Notes under the pieces: model-generated
Database searches by the model: none
Told to the model about the DNA's origin: nothing
Seen by the model: only the letters and a program-made list of their open reading frames with translations
Assembly: GCF_902167145.1 (NCBI RefSeq)
Contig: NC_050100.1
Span: forward strand, 188,039,439 to 188,103,438
Direction of reading: 5' to 3'
Length of the DNA stretch: 64,000 nucleotides
From: Zea mays
Taxonomy: Eukaryota; Streptophyta; Magnoliopsida; Poales; Poaceae
Translations under genes and position numbers: made by a program
In this document: one piece after another, positions 12,084-22,457 of the stretch
Layout of the letters: every line of letters begins with the position of its first letter
Numbering within the stretch: position 1 is the first letter of the stretch

Positions 12084-14780
12084 TTAGTTCTTGACTTTAG
12101 GTACCCAAATGGTTTTGGGTCCTTTGGCATTAGACACAAGAACTTTGGGTACCCAAACACAAGTCTTTGACCCCTTGTGCTTGCCCCCAACATACTTGGC
12201 AACTACTTTGCCGGATTTGTTAGTTAAAACATAGGATGCATCAAAAGTTTTAAATAAAATGTCATGCTCATTTGATGCATTAGGAATTTTCTTCTTAGGC
12301 AACTTAGCACGTGTTGGTTGCCTAGAGCTAGATGTCTCATTCTTATATATAAAAGCATGGTTAGAACCAGAGTGAGACTTCCTAGAATGAATTTTCCTAA
12401 TTTTGTCCTCGGGATAACCGACAGGGTATAAAATGTAACCCTCGTTATCCTGAGGCATGGGAGCCTTGCCCTTAACAAAGTTAGACAATCTTTTAGGAGG
12501 GGCATTAATTTTGACATTGTCTCCCCTTTGGAAGCCAATGCCATCCTTGATGCCCGGGCGTCTCCCATTATAAAGCATGCTACGAGCAAATTTAAATTTC
12601 TCATTTTCTAAGTTGTGCTCGGCAATTTTAGCATCTAGTTTTGCTATGTGATCATTTTGTTGTTTAATTAAAGCCATATGATCATGAATAGCATTAATAT
12701 CAACATCTCTACATCTAGTACAAATAGATACATGCTCAACAATAGATGTAGAGGGTTTGCAAGAATTAAGTTCAACAATCTTAGCATGAAGAATATCATT
12801 TTTATCTTTAAGATTGGAAATGGTAGCATTGCAATCATCTAGTTCTTTAACCTTAGCAATTAAATTTTCATTTTCTACTTTAAGGCTAGCAAGAGAAATG
12901 TTTAATTCTCCAATCCTAGCAAGCAAATCATCATTATTATCTCTAGGATTGGGAATTGAAACATTACAAACATGTGAATCAACCTTAGCATTTAAACTAG
13001 CATTTTCATTCCTAAGGTTGTCAATCATCTCACGGTAAGTGCTTAGCTCACTAGATAATTTTTCACATTTCTCAATTTCTAGAGCATAAGCATTTTTAAC
13101 CTTAACATGTTTCTTGTTTTCTTTAATTAGATAATCCTCTTGGGAATCCAAAAGGTCATCCTTTTCATGAATAGCACTAATTAATTCATTTAATTTTTCC
13201 TTTTGTTCCATGTTAAGATTAGCAAAAAGGGTACGCAAGTTATCCTCCTCATCACTAGCATTTTCATCACTGGAGGTTTCATACTTAGTAGAGGATCTTG
13301 ATTTTACCTTCTTTCTTTTGCCGTCCTTTGCCATGAGGCACTTGTGGCCGACGTTGGGGAAGAGAAGTCCTTTGGTGACGGCGATGTTGGCGGCGTCCTC
13401 GTCGGAGGAGGAGTCGCTTGAGCTTTCGTCGGAATTCCACTCCCGACAAACATGGGCATCGCCGCCCTTCTTCTTGTAGTATCTCTTCTTCTCCTTTCTT
13501 CTTCCCTTCTTGTCGTCGCCTCGGTCACTGTCACTTGATATAGGACATTTAGCAATAAAATGACCGGGCTTACCACATTTGTAGCAAACCTTCTTGGAGC
13601 GGGACTTGTAATCTTTCCCCCTCCTTTGTTTGAGGATTTGGCGGAAGCTCTTGATGACAAGCGCCATCTCCTCATTGTCAAGCTTGGAGGCGTCGATTGG
13701 TTGTCTACTTGGTGTAGACTCCTCCTTCTTTTCTTCCGTCGCCTTGAATGCGACGGGTTGAGCTTCGGATGTGGTGGGTTCGTCAAGCTCGTTGATTTTC
13801 CTCGAGCCTTCGATCATGCACTCAAAACTTACAAAATGCCCGATTACTTCCTCGGGGGTCATTTTAGTATATCTAGGATTACCACGAATTAATTGAACTT
13901 GAGTAGGGTTAAGGAAAATAAGAGATCTTAGAATAATCTTAACCACTTCGTGGTCATCCCACTTTACGCTCCCGAGGTTGCGCACTTGGTTCACCAAGGT
14001 CTTGAGCCGATTGTACATGTGTTGTGGCTCCTCCCCTTTGCGAAGCCGGAACCGACCGAGCTCCCCCTCGATCGTTTCCCGCTTGGTGATCTTGGTGAGC
14101 TCGTCTCCCTCGTGCGCGGTTTTGAGCACATCCCAAACCTCCTTGGCGCTCTTCAACCCTTGAACTTTGTTGTACTCCTCTCTACTCAAAGAGGCGAGGA
14201 GTATTGTTGTCGCTTGAGAGTTGAAGTGCTCGATTTGGGCCACCTCATCCTCATCGTAATCCTTATCCCCTATGGATGGTACCTGTGCACCAAACTCAAC
14301 AACATCCCATATACTTTTGTGGAGTGAGGTTAGATGAAATCGCATTAAATCACTCCACCTAGCATAATCTTCACCATCAAAAGTTGGTGGTTTGCCTAAT
14401 GGGACGGAAAGTAAAGGTGCATGTTTAGAAATGCGAGGATAGTGTAGGGGGATCTTACTAAACTTCTTACGCTCTTGGCGTTTAGAAGTTACGGAGGGTG
14501 CATCGGAGTCGGAGGTCGATGTTGATGAAGTGTCGGTCTCGTAGTAGACCACTTTCCTCATCCTCTTTTGCTTGTCTCCGCTTCGATGCGGCTTGTGGGA
14601 AGAAGATTTTTCCTTCTTTTCTTTGTGGTGAGAAGAAGATTTCTTCTCCTTCCCTTTGTTGGAGGAGATCTTCTTCTTCTCCCTCCTCTTGGTGTGGGAC
14701 TCTTCCGATGAAGTGCTCCCTTGGCTTGTAGTGGGCTTTTCGCCGGTCTCCATCTCCTTCTTGGCGTGATCTCCCGACAT
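12084..14780 (-). CDS. gag: Sirevirus B Gag (capsid-nucleocapsid)
   Basis: Intact 898-aa frame starting with ATG at 14780, 34 bases inside the PBS; the same start context recurs in elements A, C and D. The N-terminus is Lys/Ser-rich and basic. A UBN2-like capsid region covers roughly residues 100-310. The CCHC zinc knuckle CYKCGKPGHFIAKC is near residues 398-411, followed by a Ser/Asp-rich stretch (DESSSDSSSDEDAAN), a long Asn/Leu-rich coiled-coil region (about 510-720) and a Lys-rich tail. The length is typical of sirevirus Gag, which is longer than most copia Gag. Its role is to form the cytoplasmic virus-like particle and bind genomic RNA. With pol broken and gag whole, this copy could still supply Gag in trans. 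Confidence 0.92.
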   Translation of the reverse strand: MSGDHAKKEMETGEKPTTSQGSTSSEESHTKRREKKKISSNKGKEKKSSSHHKEKKEKSSSHKPHRSGDKQKRMRKVVYYETDTSSTSTSDSDAPSVTSKRQERKKFSKIPLHYPRISKHAPLLSVPLGKPPTFDGEDYARWSDLMRFHLTSLHKSIWDVVEFGAQVPSIGDKDYDEDEVAQIEHFNSQATTILLASLSREEYNKVQGLKSAKEVWDVLKTAHEGDELTKITKRETIEGELGRFRLRKGEEPQHMYNRLKTLVNQVRNLGSVKWDDHEVVKIILRSLIFLNPTQVQLIRGNPRYTKMTPEEVIGHFVSFECMIEGSRKINELDEPTTSEAQPVAFKATEEKKEESTPSRQPIDASKLDNEEMALVIKSFRQILKQRRGKDYKSRSKKVCYKCGKPGHFIAKCPISSDSDRGDDKKGRRKEKKRYYKKKGGDAHVCREWNSDESSSDSSSDEDAANIAVTKGLLFPNVGHKCLMAKDGKRKKVKSRSSTKYETSSDENASDEEDNLRTLFANLNMEQKEKLNELISAIHEKDDLLDSQEDYLIKENKKHVKVKNAYALEIEKCEKLSSELSTYREMIDNLRNENASLNAKVDSHVCNVSIPNPRDNNDDLLARIGELNISLASLKVENENLIAKVKELDDCNATISNLKDKNDILHAKIVELNSCKPSTSIVEHVSICTRCRDVDINAIHDHMALIKQQNDHIAKLDAKIAEHNLENEKFKFARSMLYNGRRPGIKDGIGFQRGDNVKINAPPKRLSNFVKGKAPMPQDNEGYILYPVGYPEDKIRKIHSRKSHSGSNHAFIYKNETSSSRQPTRAKLPKKKIPNASNEHDILFKTFDASYVLTNKSGKVVAKYVGGKHKGSKTCVWVPKVLVSNAKGPKTIWVPKVKN

Positions 14781-14813
14781 CACTTCGAGCGGTTAGGCTC
14801 TAATGAAGCACCG

Positions 14814-14826
14814 GGCTCTGATACCA
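14814..14826 (-). other. Primer-binding site of sirevirus B
   Basis: TGGTATCAGAGCC on the minus strand, two bases inside the 5' LTR. It is complementary to the 3' end of plant initiator tRNA-Met, the usual primer for minus-strand synthesis in copia elements. Confidence 0.9.
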
Positions 14827-14828
14827 AT

Positions 14829-16063
14829 TGAAAGTCGCCTAGAGGGGGGGTGAATAGGGCGAAACTGAAATTTACAAATATAATCACAACTACAAGCCGG
14901 GTTAGCGTTAGAAATATAAACGAGTCCGTGAAAGAGGGTGCAAAACAAATCGTAATCAAATAAGGAGTGTGACACGCGGATTTGTTTTACCGAGGTTCGG
15001 TTTTCGCAAACCTACTCCCCGTTGAGGAGGCCACAAAGGCCGGGTCTTTTTCAACCCTTTCCCTCTCTCAAACGGTCCCTCGGACCGAGTGAGCTTTCTC
15101 TTCTCAATCAAACGGGAACAAACTTCCCCGCAAGGATCACCACACAATTGGTGTCTCTTGCTTTGGTTACAATTGAGTTGATCGCAAGAAAGATTGAAAG
15201 AAAGCACGATTGCAAAAGCCAAGCGACAAGAGCGACAAATAACACACGGATCACTTTCTCTCTCAAGTCACTAATCACTAATGATCTCTTTTCTCAATTG
15301 TGAAACTTGGAGAGATGGAGGCTTTGAATGTGTCTTGGAATGGATTGCTAGCTCTTGTATTGAATGTTGAAGGTTGGAATGCTTGGATGTTATGAATGGA
15401 GGTGGTTGGGGTTGTATTTATAGCCACCAACCACTTCCTAGCCGTTGGGCCTTTCTGCTGAGCGCGGACGGTCCGCCCTCCTGGTGCGGACGGTCCGCCC
15501 CTGAAGATCAACGGCTGAAAATGCAACGGTCAGCAGTAACGGCTATATCAACGGCTATATTGTATTTAATGCGTCGTCAGATGTCAGACAGAGCCAGTCG
15601 CGGACGGTCCGGTCGTGCACCCCGGACGGTCCGCGAGGCCCCCTATAATTCATTTCTCCGAACCCGTTACCTTCGGGTTTTTCGGTTTCTTACCGACCGG
15701 ACGGTCCGCGCCTGAGGCCGGACGGTCCGCGCGAGGGCTCGGACGGTCTTTGCTTTTCTTTCGGACAGTCCGTAATGGAAACTTGTATTTTTGCATTGGT
15801 TCTGTCCGGGAGTCATTCTAGTGTTGCGGACGGTCCGCCGCAAGGGCCCGGACGGTCCGCGCTTGGCTTGTTTTTCCAAAAAGCTTCTCCTGTCCGGAAT
15901 AATCTACGGTGTTCCGGACAGTCGATTTAGTATAGATATAGATGAACTTTTGGCACCTGTAGAACATATAATCTAGAGCAAACTAGTTAGTCCAATTGTT
16001 TGTGTTGGGCGATTCAACCACCAAAACTATTTAGGAACTAGGTATAAGCCTAATTCTCTTTCA
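14829..16063 (-). repeat. 5' LTR of sirevirus B
   Basis: 1235 bp, about 99.8% identical to 6708-7942, TG...CA, followed by target duplication ATTCT at 16064. It carries the same CGGACGGTCCG palindromes. Confidence 0.95.
15414..15423 (-). promoter_or_regulatory. TATA box in sirevirus B 5' LTR
   Basis: CTATAAATAC on the minus strand. The same block is at 5594-5603 (A), 47486-47495 (D) and 61779-61788 (E). Element C has a damaged form, CTAAAAATAC, near 43802. Confidence 0.7.
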
Positions 16064-16980
16064 ATTCTGAAGATCCGTCATGAGATCCTAGGAGGACTCA
16101 TCTTTGAATTATAAATATGCAACATATAAATCTCGTACTGAATAATACATTCCCGATGAATGAGCACTCTCCTATGTAGAGAGAATATCTCCTAGATGAG
16201 ATTATAGTTCCTTGATGGAACCTTTCCAGAAGAAATAAAGTCTGTGTTAAACACCAAAGTTTGAGCATCCCTATAAAGGGATAAAGACCTATACAGACCC
16301 GAAAAGGAATAAGATGAGGTACCAAAGGACTTGAAGCTCACCGAATAAGCACATGTGCATTCCACGATCTTTACTCATGGTATTTTCTACTAGATGTGGA
16401 ATTACGGTATACTCTAAAGCCACGATGACAGAAACCTATAAGGTTTAGATGTTACTGGCAAAATATCCCCATTGTGCCAGAATGACAAACTATAACGATA
16501 TATCTGATCAATGAAAAATCCCTGATGGATTACGATTTTTATGGACTTTTGTTACACCAACATAGATGTTGCAAAGGATGAACGCCTGTAGTGATGTGTC
16601 ATATTTAGAATATGTACTATTTCAACTATATTATCCCCTAAGTCCTATTGAAGGACATGTTATTTGCTTTGCACAACTATGTATAAATTGTGGTGTAAGA
16701 GAAAATAATAGCACCCCAACCTCATCTATTCTCGTTATTCCAGATGAACAACGAGACATATATCTTGAAGAATATGCTTGAGTTATGAGGGATAACGACT
16801 TTGACAGATGTCATCGTTAGGGGGAGCGAATGCTTATATTGATCACAATCATGAGACAGTAAATGTCATATTCTATGCCCTGAAGGCGTCAGCTTGATGA
16901 TCAATATGTGAACCTTTATGGAAGTTTCTATCAAATATATAGATCCAGTCGATCAAACACCATCAAAGTGGCTTAACTCG
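16064..16980 (+). mobile_element. Degenerate copia element H, middle segment
   Basis: Begins with the second ATTCT copy and continues 6226-6707 after removal of B. It holds only short open stretches and many stops in every frame, with no complete domain. The right boundary with the CACTA element is uncertain (about 16970-17190). Assigned to H from its position between the H pieces and from the LTR at 17984. Confidence 0.4.
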
Positions 16981-17186
16981 TGGACGCTATGTTTTTCGCG
17001 AACTTAAACACTTGCACTTATCTCGTTGTTCCTATTTGAAATGTTTGTATGTTGGTGATCTTAAGTTTGTGATGTGTGAATTGATTATCAATGCATGTGT
17101 TTGTAATGTGTATGTTCTGTGTGATGATATATATATATGTATTGTGTGCAATTGTGGAGAAATAGTGACCTAATTTGGTGCCGATT

Positions 17187-17610
17187 TTGCAGCATTATAG
17201 ATTAATTCCCGTCGGCCCAGTTAATTCCCGTCGGCTATGGTCGAACCGACGAGGATTAACAATTAATCTACGTTGGCCCAGTTAATCCCCATCGGTTCAC
17301 CTGGCCGACGGGAGTTAACAGTTAATCCCCGTTGGTTGCGTTGGCCGACGGGAGTTAACAGTTAATCCACGTCGGTTCACCTGGCCGACGGGAGTTAAGG
17401 CTTATCCCCGTCAGCTTGTACTTGGCCGACGGGGATTACTTATTCCCGTCAGCCGCCGACGGGAATAAGGTTATCCCCGACAACTGATGGCCATCGGCTT
17501 GAGGCCGACGGGAGTTAGCCATTTACCGACGGGAATTAGTTATTCCTGTCGGTTTATAGGTTATTCCCATCGGTTTTTAGCCGACGGGAATTAACTGGAT
17601 TCCTGTAGTG
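17187..17610 (-). mobile_element. CACTA transposon end with subterminal repeats
   Basis: The right terminus reads CACTACAGGAATCC on the minus strand (17597-17610), the CACTA-superfamily end. Inside it, more than ten copies in both orientations of a unit around TTAATTCCCGTCGGC form a subterminal repeat array. No opposite CACTA end is visible, so the element is truncated or rearranged on the left; 16980-17186 may be its interior. Confidence 0.75.
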
Positions 17611-17983
17611 AGAAGTAAAGTTGTCCTTGCAAGGATATGCAATCTGTTTGTTAAATCTTTATGTGCATATACTTCCAGAAGAAGATGTTTTGTCTTATTG
17701 ATACGATTTTGCAAGGATCAGGGGAGCACATTTCTAAAGCTAGCCTTTATAGAAGATTCAATGGAATCTAGATATAGAAGATCGAAATAAGTCCTGATGA
17801 CAATTGTTGTACTCTTTTTCCTTGGTGAGTTTTTCTGAAGTTTCTCACATTAGGTTTTTAACGAGACAACAAAGTGCAAATGCGATATGCGTCACCCTGC
17901 GCTCTTTCTCCATATTTTCTCACTGGGTTTTTTGGGAGTTTTAATGAGGCATGTGTTGGTCGCGGTATTCGTCCAAGGGGGAG
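17611..17983 (+). mobile_element. Copia element H, 3' untranslated part and PPT
   Basis: Continues H after the CACTA insertion. It contains the motif AGGTTTTTAACGAGAC near 17850 and a related copy near 17927, typical of the region before the 3' LTR in short-LTR copia elements. It ends in the polypurine tract AAGGGGGAG at 17975-17983. Confidence 0.6.
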
Positions 17984-18252
17984 TGTTGAGAAACCCTAAT
18001 GAAGGGTTATATGGGCAAATACCGAGTATGCCCCTGAGGGCTATCACGTCTCTATATATAGAACTTGTACCCCCTCATATGGAATAGAGATAAGAAAGAG
18101 GCGAGAGGTCCAACCCTATATCATGTGTCTCGTGTGTTTCCTCTGTCGTGCTTATGAGAAGGGAGACGGGTCCTCTACAACTTCTTGCGCCTCTACTGCT
18201 GACGGAGGGAAGGGAACGGATCTGATGATCCATGGTAAGGTAGTTCTCAACA
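17984..18252 (+). repeat. 3' LTR of copia element H (269 bp)
   Basis: Starts TGTTGAGAA and ends TTCTCAACA, a perfect 9-bp inverted repeat, directly after a polypurine tract. It contains TATATATAGAAC near 18053 as a likely TATA box. Short LTRs of this kind are usual for the Ale/Hopscotch-like copia lineages. The following GTATA would be the target duplication; the left LTR is not in the window. Confidence 0.8.
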
Positions 18253-18530
18253 GTATAGATATGAAGATGGGTAAGCTGATGCAGATAGTCTAAACTATCT
18301 ATAAAGTTTGATTTACCTTTGCATCTAGCGTGTCACGAGATATATAATGCCACGTCATATAAAATCATTGTCTAAAACCAGAGTGCAAAAACAGATGGTT
18401 TAAAAATGTTGAGGATGTTAGAAATTAATTTGGGTAATTAAGTGGGAAATTCACACTATCTGTCGTAAGGGTCGTCATTGGCCTTGGCCCAATGAACTCA
18501 AAGAAATTGTCAGCCATGGTGTTAGGTAGT

Positions 18531-18752
18531 GTTTGGTTCGGTGTCAACGAGGGATGGGACGGGGTCAACCCTTGGTTGACCCCGTCCCTTATTTTTTGAG
18601 GGATAGCCTTATCCACCATTTTTGAAGAATATTCCTTGACCCTGACTCTGAACCTCCAAACCAAACGCGAGTGAAATTAAAATGATCCCATCCCATCCCA
18701 TCCCTCTTCATCTATCCTCATCCCTCCATCCAAACACACCCTTAGTGCCATA
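18531..18752. mobile_element. MITE-like element with GTGTTTGG ends
   Basis: The ends are TAGGTAGTGTTTGG and CCAAACACACCCTTA, imperfect inverted repeats. Inside, 18556-18570 and 18574-18588 form a perfect 15-bp hairpin with a 3-base loop. The superfamily is not clear and I see no sure target duplication. Confidence 0.5.
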
Positions 18753-19884
18753 CAGATACACAGGCCGCGGCGAGCACAGTCAGCAAGTCGGCCCAAGCGG
18801 CTGCACATCGACGTGCCGACGTCTCGTGCCTGTGTCATCTCTTGACTCTTGTCCGTCCTAGCTTCTCCAACTCCAAAGGACGCAAACCAAAACGCACAGG
18901 TTGCCTAATCCAAACCGGCCGTCGCTCGACGCTCGTCCCGCTTCCTGATCCTCACCCCTGCCTGCGCGGCTCGGCTCCTCGGCTTTCCGCGTTCGCTACG
19001 GTCGGTTTGTGCCAGCAGCCGTGCCGGATCGTTGGCCTTGCGCGGTTACACCGTGCTCCAGGCAATGGCGAGCCAACAGCAAGCAAAAGGCACAATCCTG
19101 TGGGGTATTTTGATTTCCGAATCGGAGCAGGTGTCCTTTAAACAAGGAGTTACTTGTTTGCTATTTTTCTAAATTTGCAGCCAATCAACACTCACTAGGA
19201 CTCTAGAAGCCAGGGCATTGATTCAGAGAACTCTGAGACCATTTTTGTTGCATCTTTGACAGGATTACATGATGAGTGCTCTTGTTTTTCCTCTGGTTGT
19301 ATATGTTATCCAGTGAACACATGTTTAATTTTATAATCATTTCAGTTTTTATCATGTTTAAATCTATTATTTTCTAGCTTTCGCAGTTTCTAAAAAGTGT
19401 GGTCCAGTGTCTGTACTTTTATGCTGTTTAGGTTTTCGCGGCCACTGCCTCCTCCCATCGTGGTACTCATTCCTTCCGGACTGTCAGAGAGCGGGGATCT
19501 ATCTACGCTAGTATTCAGTTCTTCCATTACTGGTAACGAAGCCCTAGCTTGCTTGGGTGCATTGTTCGTGCGATTTTATTTTCCAAATTTTGGGGGGATT
19601 TAACACTAATCCCTAAGGGAACGTATCTGGTGCTCAAAGGGGTACGGTGCTCATGTGCACATTTTAAATCTGGTGGATCCATCTTGTATTCAACGACACC
19701 AGCAATTTTACGAAGAACCCCTCCCACCAGGGGAAGAAGGTGGAAGGGGTTCTTCACAAAATTGATGCTGCTGTTAGATGTGAAATGAATGCACCAGATT
19801 TAAAATGTGCACATGAGCACCGTACCCCTTTGAGCACCAGATACGTTCCCAATCCCTAAAGCATTTCGTCAGGTCTACCACACG
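18753..19884 (+). other. Probable promoter and 5' leader of TIC20 gene
   Basis: GC-rich, gene-like sequence at 18760-19095. A possible leader exon at 19432-19532 lies between an acceptor (TGCTGTTTAG) and a donor (TTACTG then GTAACG). The exon with the start codon begins after TTTCGTCAG near 19870. No long frame is conserved here; exon limits are inferred from splice signals only. The interval also contains the Mutator MITE at 19617-19850. Confidence 0.4.
19617..19850. mobile_element. Mutator-like MITE (MULE foldback)
   Basis: 234 bp with perfect 59-bp terminal inverted repeats starting GGGAACGTATCTGG (19617-19675 and 19792-19850). It is flanked by a perfect 9-bp target duplication AATCCCTAA (19608-19616 and 19851-19859). 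Nine base pairs is the Mutator-superfamily signature. There is no coding capacity. It lies in the 5' leader region of the TIC20 gene. Confidence 0.93.
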
Positions 19885-22457
19885 ATGGTTCCCTGTCATG
19901 GAGCGGCTACTGCGAATCCTCAGCAGTTTGGTGTTATTGCCGCAAACCGCTATGGTTCTCCTGTGAAGCCATCTTTATGCCCTAGTGTTGCGTTTCTGAG
20001 ACTGCAGGGTTCCGCATTTCTTCTTGGGAATAAATCCTTGGCTTTGAGAGGTAAATCCACTTCTATTTCTTCCCATATGGAATTTTTACTTGTGCATGGA
20101 TATTTTTGTTTTGTTCTCAGGAGAGCTATGTGACATTTCGTTAAGAAGAATAGAAATAGAATGGAGAGGCAAATCCTGCTCCTAGAAACACCCAACACAC
20201 CCCAGAATGTGAATAGATATTTCTGTTTATTTTTGTACTTCATCCGAGCTCTTTGAAAATGTGATATATGCTTGGGTGTATTCAGCTGTGCTTATGGGCT
20301 TATTGCTGCCACTGAAGCTCTTTCTCCATTGGCAAGGCAACTATTCTTTCTTAAAATAGTTTTTGGGATGAACTGCCTTAGTTTGGTATAGTGTGCAACG
20401 TAGTTGGGCAACGTTTGACCATGTTTAGTTTGTATTAAGCTTCAACATTTTTCCTCCAGAGTCCCAACCAAATTGTCAAGATTTGTTTTTCTTTCCTTTT
20501 CTTTTAAATGGAAAGTTGCATAATCGAAGGTGTAACGTAATTTTAACTTGCTACATGCTTCCATGGCAGAGCCAGAAGGGCTCACTGATTTTCTGATATC
20601 AAAAGATGGAATTAACCTACAACCAACCAGTTAGAGCACTTCTAAGTGTAATAAAAGATGCTTTTGATAGTAAAATAATCAAAAGATGCTTTGATTGTAC
20701 ATTTTTACAACAATTATCCAATAGCAACATCAACAATATTAGTTACCGTTTAATGTGAGCTTTCCCGATTTAAGTTACCGTTTTCCGAACGATTCCGAGT
20801 TATTTTGTCTGGATTTATCCGTTTTTGATATATCGGAATTTACCGGCCGTAATCCGTTTCCTGATTTCGACAGAACAAAAACTTATACGGATGAAAATGG
20901 TGAAAGAGTTTTTCCGACCGTTACCGACCATTTTCACCCCTAATTGTGGATGCTTATCTATTAACTCTGAAAAGCCATGCTGTTTATAACCTGGATTATA
21001 AGTTACTCCCGCCGTCCACAAATGTTGGTCGTTCTCACATTTCGAGGAGTCAACATTTTTAACTTTGACCATATTTATATAAATATTTATATTTATATTA
21101 CATAATTAGTATCATTAGATAGATCTTTAAGTCTATTTTTGTAGTAAATTTATTTGAATATATAATTGTTGCTAATATGTTCTATAAATCTAGTCAAACT
21201 TAAGAAAGTTTTACTGGCACGAATACCATAGCGACAAACATTTGTGGACGGATGGAGTATTTACTTTTAGCAATGACAAGGGAAGTTTGTAATCTCAATG
21301 TCACAAAAGATGTTAGTTAAAGAAAAGTTTGCTACGGTTCAGTCCACTTCATGATAGTATGACATTTACATCTTATTGTATCAATGCATGATGGAGTTGT
21401 TGTTCATGTGGAGACAACATTAAATGAAGATATAGTCTAGTTCAATTGAACTTTTTTTTATGCTGAAGGCAATTGTACATACATGGATGAATTATGGATT
21501 TCTGGCCCTCTCCTATCAATGACATACACAGTTTTACAAACTGTGAAACTAATAATTCATATATTGACTTTCTTGTGATGATTATTTTGAAATTCTACTT
21601 CATTTGTGTGTTATTTGAGGAATTTGATTTTGCATGTTTTCGACTATCAGTCATAGCAAATTTTCTTTGAGTACTTTATTTTCTCAATTATTTCTCCTTT
21701 GTGCTAAAGTTGCCATATGCATTTGAGGTGAAGTATCTCTATTGTAAATCTTGCTATGCCAGTGATGATGTTGAAATTTTTATTAGATCTTCATATGACA
21801 ATAAATTTTTTCCTTTCAGCTGGTGTGGATTCTCACCGTTATGCTACATCTTCAGCATTTGCAAAGTATAATCCTGTCAAGAACATCAAGCCACTACTGT
21901 CATCCCCAAAGTTGAAACCAAGAACTAAAGTTGGTTGCCAAGCATCCTTGTCGTCATTCAGCTACCCTGAGTTATCTTTCAAACCGAAATGGTGGTGGAG
22001 GACCCTAGCATGTGTACCTTATCTTCTGCCACTGCACAACATGTGGGGGCATGCAGATGCTATCTATCAGCTTCATCCATACTTGCAAAGATTTAGCCTG
22101 CCTTACGCTTTCATCGATACAATGGCTCTGCTCCCTGGGTGGCTTTTCCTGGCGATCTTCATGACTATATACTTCTTTGTTGTGAGGCGGAAGTGGTCGC
22201 CACACTTCTTGCGCTTCCACATCATATTGGCTATCCTGCTTGACACGGGCTCACAAGCTCTGGCCACTGCCTGCAACTGGAACCCAAGCATTGCTTTTCA
22301 GGGCAAACAAATGGCACATTTCTGGATGGCAATGGCCTTCATTCAAATCTTCACGGTTGCCGAGTGTGTAAGGTGTGCACTTTCAGGGGTGTATGCAAAT
22401 GTTCCATTTATATCTCATGCAGCACTCATCCATTCAGATCTTAACCTGTTTAGGTAG
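19885..22457 (+). CDS. TIC20: TIC20-type chloroplast inner-envelope translocon protein
   Basis: Two coding exons, 19885-20050 and 21820-22457. The donor is GAGAG then GTAAAT and the acceptor TTTCAG; the phase matches and gives 267 aa. Residues 1 to about 94 are Ser/Lys/Ala-rich with few acidic residues, as in a plastid transit peptide. The mature part has the TIC20 signature KPKWWWRTLACVPYLLPLH (111-129), RRKWSPHFLRFH (178-189) and the end block ECVRCALSGVYANVPF (237-252), with about four membrane segments (118-130, 154-176, 186-205, 222-245). In the family, TIC20 forms part of the protein-conducting channel of the inner envelope. The match is to the TIC20-I/IV branch rather than TIC20-II/V. 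The 1.77-kb intron carries an Ac/Ds-like relic and a Stowaway MITE. All domains are intact, so I expect a working gene. Confidence 0.9.
20748..20942. mobile_element. Ac/Ds-like hAT relic (one end)
   Basis: The right edge reads, on the minus strand, TTAGGGGTGAAAATGGTCGG followed by TAACGGTCGG. This is very close to the maize Ac 3' end (TAGGGATGAAAACGG...), with further CCG/GTTACCG repeats inside. No matching left end or 8-bp duplication is visible, so it is a fragment in the TIC20 intron. Confidence 0.65.
21006..21257. mobile_element. Stowaway MITE (Tc1/mariner type)
   Basis: 252 bp with inverted ends CTCCCGCCGTCCACAAATG and CATTTGTGGACGGATGGAG, flanked by TA (21004-21005, 21258-21259). The AT-rich interior is typical. 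It lies in the TIC20 intron. Confidence 0.88.

Larger units (their letters stand above)
6708..16063 (-). mobile_element. Full-length sirevirus B (Opie/Ji-type, Ty1/copia)
   Basis: A 9356-bp element with two 1235-bp LTRs and a perfect 5-bp target duplication ATTCT (6703-6707 and 16064-16068). Order on the minus strand: 5' LTR, tRNA-Met PBS, gag, pol (PR-IN-RT-RNase H), polypurine-rich region, 3' LTR. By eye the LTRs differ at about three positions (T/G near 6873, T/C near 7776, A/G near 7793 of the left copy). At the 1.3e-8 per site per year often used for grass LTRs this gives roughly 0.1 million years. The gag frame is intact; pol carries two nonsense codons. It sits inside copia element H. 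Confidence 0.95.

Noticed and set aside
18842..19141. 99-codon frame upstream of TIC20
   Set aside because: No domain, no conserved start, and not joined in phase to the TIC20 exon; more likely leader or promoter.
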